Assembly (NCBI GenBank): GCA_963969345.1
Contig: OZ017770.1
Coordinates: forward strand, 7,449,246 to 7,513,245
Source: Turbatrix aceti
Lineage: Eukaryota; Nematoda; Chromadorea; Rhabditida; Panagrolaimidae
Length of the DNA stretch: 64,000 bases
Direction: 5' to 3'
Shown: positions 58,858-64,000 of the stretch, piece by piece
Numbering within the stretch: position 1 is the first letter of the stretch
Layout: every line of letters begins with the position of its first letter
Made by a program: the position numbers and the translations under genes
Notes under the pieces: model-generated
Database searches by the model: none
What the model saw: the letters and a program-made list of their open reading frames with translations, nothing else
What the model was told of the DNA's origin: nothing

Positions 58858-59974
58858 TTAGTATCAGCACTGTTTTTGGCCGTTATCTCATTACATACGC
58901 TGCTTGATCCCGAGAAGTCGAACATAAGCTTAACGCATGCCTATTGGAGTGTGATAAATACTAATTGTGCTTCTGTTCATGTCACGCAAGCAAGAACAGC
59001 GAAAAAAACATGATCATTAGCACATCTAGTGTCTACAAATTTGGTTATTGCTTTGAATAAAAACAAAGTGCGATGATGCTCGACGATTGTGTTTTGGAAT
59101 CAATTTGGCCAAGATAGCAACTAATTTAGCCTCAACTCACAGTTCTGAACTTCTGTTGATCATGTTATTCATTTTTTGCCCAAGAAAAAGTGTCACATGA
59201 TTTGTAAACATTTTTTGGCAGAACAAAAAAAAAGAGCACAAATTAACTACGGTCGGCAGCTTCGTTATTGTAGAAAGCAGCGACCATTGCTTAGTTGCTC
59301 ATTAACGATCTTTTGAATCTTTAACAAGATGTTTTCCGCATATGGCGACCAGCTGTAACTTGCAATAAATATGATACCATACTTGTTGTTTAAAAGCTGC
59401 GCTTTTTAAGGGATTATAATTATTATGCGTTTGTTTTGGTGACCATAAAAAGCGCATCGCATCGATTGCGAGATGAAGGTAATTTGCGGTTCTTGTCATT
59501 GCTGAACATGTTTGCACGTTTTTCAAAAAAAACAAATAGCCAACCAAATTATGTGCGTTTTATCACACATTTTTGTGGACGTGCTTTTTTGAATACATTA
59601 TGCATTTTAAAATACATAATAACTGCGAACTGAACTTTGAGAACTCATGATTAATAAAAATTTGTGAAGATGAAAGCTCGAAAAACACCTGTTATACGTT
59701 CGACCAAGGGGAAAGCAATGCTATTGATTATGAAAAAGAATGTGTAAATGCCGCTCCCAAGTTTGATGCGTTTTGTTCTTTGATATTGTCCTGGAGCAAT
59801 GCTTGATTAATGCGACACGCGTGCACGAAAAGGATGTTTTATTTGTGCTTCTTTATTTCCTCGGGTTCAAGAGTCAAATACATTTATCTTTATTGCCTTT
59901 TTATCGCTTTTTATCATTGCCAGTCAGGAGTACAACAATGCAAGATCAATTTACAAAAAATGCAATTTGGCATT
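58858..59974. other. Intergenic, no gene recognised
   Basis: AT-rich spacer between the pre-insertion end of the unknown single-span gene and the Rab26/37 stop (convergent). No repeats with clear ends were seen. Confidence 0.35.
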
Positions 59975-60775
59975 TCAGCTTTTTGAACAACAAGAATAAG
60001 AAAACCATGCAGAATCATTTCCGGATAAATCAACGTGCGAATGGCTGTCTGATCCCTGGTGAATAACGGATTCTCCGCTGTGAGCAACGATTAGACGACG
60101 CGAAAGATCATAAAATGCTTCTTGAACGTTTTGTCCCGTCTTTGCGCTTGTCTCGAGGTACGGAATATTGTAGGCGGAAGCAAGTTGACGGGCCTCGTCT
60201 GCCTTAACTTTTCTCTGAGAGCTCAAGTCTATTTTATTGCCAATTAGCGTGATTTGAACGTGTTCTTTGGCGTATTCTCGGACTTGTCCCAGCCAATTCT
60301 GAAATAAAGATGCTAATGGGCGTTCAAGATTAAACGAGAGTTGACGTCTGGGTTACTTCAGACAAAAGTATAAACAACTTGATGACTCAGAGAGTGCAAC
60401 GTACCCTAATATTTTCAAAGCTCGGTCTGCTGGTTACGTCAAAAACCAGGAGTAAGGCATCCGCGTCCCGGTAGTACGAACTCGTAATGGAGCGAAAACG
60501 CTCCTGTCCCGCAGTGTCCCAAATCTGAAACAAAGTACTCTGAACGTCATTTAACTCGAAAAACTCGAACACACCTGCAGTTTGACTTTGTACTTGTCCA
60601 ATTCAATTAGCTTATTCTAAAAAAAGAAATAAAAAATATAATTGAACATACAAATTCTACAAACCCTGTAATCAATTCCGACAGTTGAAATAAAATTATT
60701 GTTCATAAATGTCCCGTCTTTAAATCGTATTAACAAACATGTTTTACCGGTACAACTGTCGCCCAGGAGCATTAC
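59975..60775 (-). CDS. RAB37: Rab26/Rab37 small GTPase (N-terminal exon not found)
   Basis: Exons 60775-60665, 60616-60575, 60524-60405 and 60298-59975 are in phase and give about 199 residues, starting inside the first beta strand at [18 protein letters not shown] (P-loop). [52 protein letters not shown] and GNKID follow, with [14 protein letters not shown] near the end. ISTVGIDxRNK and [10 protein letters not shown] are typical of Rab26/37, which act on synaptic and dense-core vesicles. The C-terminus SCCSKS has the double Cys for prenylation. An ATTTCAG-type acceptor (60777-60776) shows that at least one upstream exon with the start codon exists; it was not identified in the A-rich 2.3 kb upstream. 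Confidence 0.88.
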
Positions 60776-60777
60776 CT

Positions 60778-63160
60778 GAAACATATGTCATTGCATTAAT
60801 TCTGTATGTTCCATACTTTGTTTTTCAAAGTGTCAAAGATGAAATTTTTGATCAAATGATGTGAGCAAAGCACGTGCTGTGTTCCTCAAAATATTTTTTT
60901 TTCCAAAAAATAATGCAAATCGAGGCAAGCTTGAATGTGCTTAACGCTCAACTTTTTTTTGCGATGAAGTAATCCCATAAAAGCACGTAGTTGATTTAGC
61001 ATTTCTAAAAGCCACTCAAGTACTATTGCCTGAAGGCATAAATGCAAAGAGACCCTATTTTTCCTCAATTGCCCCTTTCCTTTTACAACAATTCAAGAAA
61101 AAAACATTTTAGGTAAATAACAGCACAAACGTGAAACAATACGGCCATAACGATCTAATGTGACGTTTTTTTCAAAGGTTAAAGAAAAAAATATTTTTAT
61201 GAAAACCCATTTTATCCGTTTTTGTACGCAAAATTATTTAGCAACGAAATTAAATTTGTAGCAAAAATAGGATATTTAAATTAGTAAAGCAACAAAGAAG
61301 CACATTTTTTTGGATAAAAACGCATTTTTTATCATACACAATTTTGAAAAATCTAATTTTCTGCATTTTTGCGTTAATGCAATCACGTTTTTGTCAGTGA
61401 TGCTAATAATGCGTTAATTCTGAGCCTGAGTTCGCGGTTGAATGGCGCAAGAGAACTGTATTTTTGTGTTATTATTGACATTTGTTGTGTTGAAAATTGT
61501 TCACTTAAAGTGGTCAAGAAAGGCAGTCGACAAATCTCATTTTAAATAGCTTCGCCTGCACTCGTTGTGTTTTGTTTTTGTCTCAAGGGACAATTCTTGA
61601 AACACAAACTAAAGTAGGCTTCTTCTCTTCAAAAAAATTTACGACAATGCATATTTGGTTGGAGATGCCGCTGAATATGCATTGTCTTTGTTTTTGCAAT
61701 TTGAAAAATGCCAAAAAATTTTGTGTAATCTTATATGGGTTTTGACGGGTGTTTTCCGAGACACTGAAGAGCATCACAAAAAGTGCAACTAAAAAAAGTT
61801 GGAAAATACATTATGACCGATTGGCGGGCCAAATTTGTCAAAAAATGCAGCGGAAAAAAAGAGATGATGCATGCCCAAAATATACGATCGAGAATTCGAA
61901 AAATAGCATGCAATCTTTTCGAAAAAAATAAACAAACAAAAGCGATGCTTGCTTGGCCCTGCTTTTGGCGAGTGTCATATTTTCCTGCGTTCGAAATCAG
62001 ATGCTAATTATGAAGACTCAAGTATAAAAACGAAACGAGATAAATTGTCATTGCCCTTCTGGTGCTCCTATTTCAAAAAATAAACGTGTGAAAAAGTACA
62101 CGAGTGTGAATCTCTTCTCAAAGGGCACGCGAATTCCGAGCTCAATGTGTTGACAATTGGATGTATGCATTTATGTAAGTAACGAGCCAGTAACTAAGTC
62201 ACGTCAGAAAAAAAAGTATTTGAGTTTTCGCTAAACATGGCATCCAGTGGGAATTGTTCCTCTTCTTTTTCTCAAGTCCGCAGTTTATTGCCATTTTTTT
62301 GCTCAAGTACACAAACAATTGTGTCCGATTTACATCTATTTTCCAAAAACAGAAGTTGCTCGCCGGCTAATCTCCCGAGTCTTTTTTTTTGTGTATTTTT
62401 AGCAGCAGCAAACGACTACCAAAATCGTCGCCATCAATCTAACTCACAGTAAATGCGTAGTGTGCATCGGCAAAGATAGACGATTTTTTCTGCAGGGGTC
62501 CGCGCATCGTGTATCGTGTTGTCGACTGAAAACTAATTCAAACTCTGCCAATACAGAATCCGGAGCGACAATGGAATGTTTCTGGGACCGGTAAAAAAAA
62601 GGCAGCACCGTCACTCAAAATCTGCGCGCTTCATATGCAATAACAGCGGGCAAGAAACACCAAACGCAAAAAAGGCGGGACTACACAACAAACGTTTTCA
62701 AGCCGCGCGCCACCGACTAACCGGACTTCAAAAAGACTCGTCTTTAATTCTCAAAAAACACGCCGGAAGAAAGCCATCTAGCCGAGATAGAGTAAGTAGC
62801 TCAAAAAAACGATAAAAGCAAAGCTGGAGGCGGCTGAGTAATTGAACGAAAGTTGTCAACGGCACTCAAATTCTCAAATAATGCTCCGTTGTGTGTCAAA
62901 TATGCAACCGACAAGTGTAAGTGCAGTCACAGCGATGCATTTCGTTTCCCCTCAATATGGAATTATTTGACTAACTTAAAAATGAAAAATGAGAAGTGTA
63001 CAAAGTCACACGAGAGCGGCACGTGCGCACTCTGCATGTAGCCTCGCTCCATTGCCTTCGATGAGGAGAAAAAAAACAGAAGTCTTTATCAAAAGTCACC
63101 CAAATGACAAGACAAAACTGTGATTTACAGTCTAAGTACTGTCAAAAAGCAGCTAAAAAC
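60778..63160. other. Intergenic or first-intron region upstream of Rab26/37
   Basis: A-rich plus strand (T-rich on the Rab strand). The missing Rab26/37 first exon should lie here or further right. The frames at 61731-62007 and 62237-62815 are low-complexity and unsupported. Confidence 0.35.
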
Positions 63161-63680
63161 CTAGTTGTTGCCAAGAATGGCTTGACGCTGGCGCTCAGCC
63201 TGGAGCTTCTGTTCGCGCTGAGCAAGGTATTCGGTCTCCCTGAAAGACAGCGATATGAAAAAAATAAAACCCTTGAGGGGAGAAATATAAAAACTCACTC
63301 CTTCTTAACTTGGGCAATCAGATCAGCGACGCTCTGGCTTTCCAAGCCGGCGGAAACCGAGCTCTCAACCTTGGGCTGTTCGAAGGAGACATCGAGCTTG
63401 GCAACGACTTCAGTGCTGGCGAGCCTGAATTTGTTGGCAAGGCGGTTGAGCTGTTCTTCGAGATTCTTCTTGAGCTCAGGCGACGTGTTGACGAGACCAC
63501 CGGCAGCTCTATAAATCCCGGGATCAGTAAATCAACAGGCCAGCGATAGACAACTCACGTTTGCTTGGCACCAAGTTCGCGGATCTGCTTGACGAAAAGG
63601 TCAGCAATCAGCTCGGACTGCTTCGATCGAGCAGCGGAAACGCTCAAAGCGCGGACCGGAGTGACAACCTGACGGAACAT
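63161..63680 (-). CDS. ATP5PF: ATP synthase coupling factor 6, mitochondrial
   Basis: Exons 63680-63559, 63508-63299 and 63239-63161 encode 136 residues. A basic Ser/Ala-rich presequence (MFRQVVTPVRALSVSAARS) leads into the F6 core: LIADLFVKQIRELGAK, then AAGGLVNTSPELKKNLEEQLNRLANKF and LDVSFEQPKVE, paralleling human F6 (LFVDKIREYK, SGGPVDASSEYQQELERELFKLKQMF, FKFEDPKFE). F6 is part of the peripheral stalk joining F1 and Fo. A charged helical extension of about 45 residues (ending QRQAILGNN) goes beyond the vertebrate C-terminus. A CGTGTTTCAG acceptor lies three bases before the ATG. Confidence 0.88.
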
Positions 63681-63683
63681 GGC

Positions 63684-63685
63684 CT
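63684..63685 (-). other. 3' splice site three bases before the ATP5PF start codon
   Basis: ATCGTGTTTCAG, then GCC and the ATG. Confidence 0.5.
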
Positions 63686-64000
63686 GAAACACGATTGATC
63701 TATCTGTGAGGATTAAACCCAGCGATAGCAAGCTTTTACGCTCGGTATATGCCACGAAGACACGCCGCAGATGTAAAGCAAAGAACCGAGCAGAATTGAG
63801 AAGCGAAAGCCAGCAAACGCATCAGTGATAACATGCGTATTCGTCAAGAAAAGTCGCAATCGTGCTCTTCAATTTTCGCTTTGAAACCTGTTAACCGCAC
63901 GCAGTCTCCTGCAGCCATTGATTCATCGTTGTTGTTTTCGCACAAGCAAAACATAGATCTGCTTATAATTATGAACGGTAGTCAGATCAACGGGTCCCCT
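63686..64000. other. Upstream flank of ATP5PF
   Basis: Probable promoter or outron; nothing else recognised before the window edge. Confidence 0.3.

Noticed and set aside
62237..62815. Two plus-strand frames (about 72 and 80 codons) upstream of ATP5PF
   Set aside because: Ser/Phe- or Lys/Arg-biased composition from homopolymer-rich DNA, no acceptor or family evidence.

Overview
This window is animal nuclear DNA with short, intron-rich genes, and the best reading is a nematode. Introns are mostly 45-120 bp and run from GT to a long T-tract plus AG. About 22 coding loci can be read, most of them exon by exon with phases that close. Four things point to a nematode: many start codons lie 0-3 bases after an intron-type 3' splice site with no cis donor seen (the layout of spliced-leader trans-splicing); there are two tight same-strand gene runs resembling operons; there is a secreted protein with the cysteine layout of nematode CPG4-type proteins; and the alkyl-DHAP synthase ends in a PTS1 signal, as in C. 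elegans. The clade cannot be fixed from sequence alone.

Layout. 1-6.7 kb (minus): FBXL2/20 F-box/LRR protein (runs off the left edge), an acidic unknown with an in-frame TGA in a possible longer form, a CPG4-like secreted protein with a likely GPI tail, and one exon of a small protein. 10.6-16.7 kb (minus): a very divergent beta-catenin-like protein and a nicotinic-type Cys-loop channel subunit. 17.5-19.9 kb (minus): Rab18, a PEX19-like protein and an Abitram-like protein, 160-180 bp apart. 20.2-20.6 kb: a hAT-type miniature transposon. 22-24.7 kb (plus): ataxin-2. 24.7-29.4 kb: a T-rich gene-poor stretch. 29.5-31.4 kb (plus): an unknown protein with duplicated SH3-ligand motifs.

32-43.8 kb: SCOC/UNC-69 (minus); OST4 and UNC-50 in tandem (plus); vesicular GABA/glycine transporter, ZDHHC5/8 palmitoyltransferase and alkyl-DHAP synthase (minus); an unknown multi-pass membrane protein (plus). 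44.3-47 kb (minus): a secreted astacin-EGF-CUB protease. 50.4-52.3 kb (plus): a protein with four basic STPR-like repeats. 53-55 kb: divergent mitochondrial genes CISD3-like and NDUFA12. 56.6-58.8 kb (plus): an unknown tail-anchored-type protein whose last codons are interrupted by a young 1,177-bp miniature LTR retrotransposon. 60-63.7 kb (minus): Rab26/37 and ATP synthase coupling factor 6.

Themes. Several genes serve synaptic or secretory membranes (UNC-50, VGAT, nicotinic subunit, SCOC, Rab18, Rab26/37, OST4, ZDHHC5/8), others mitochondria (CISD3, NDUFA12, ATP5PF) or peroxisomes (AGPS, PEX19-like). This looks like ordinary gene mixing rather than a dedicated cluster. The most useful observations are the inferred trans-splicing and operon architecture, the LTR element that rewrites a host C-terminus, and the hAT-type element built from GGCGAA palindromes.
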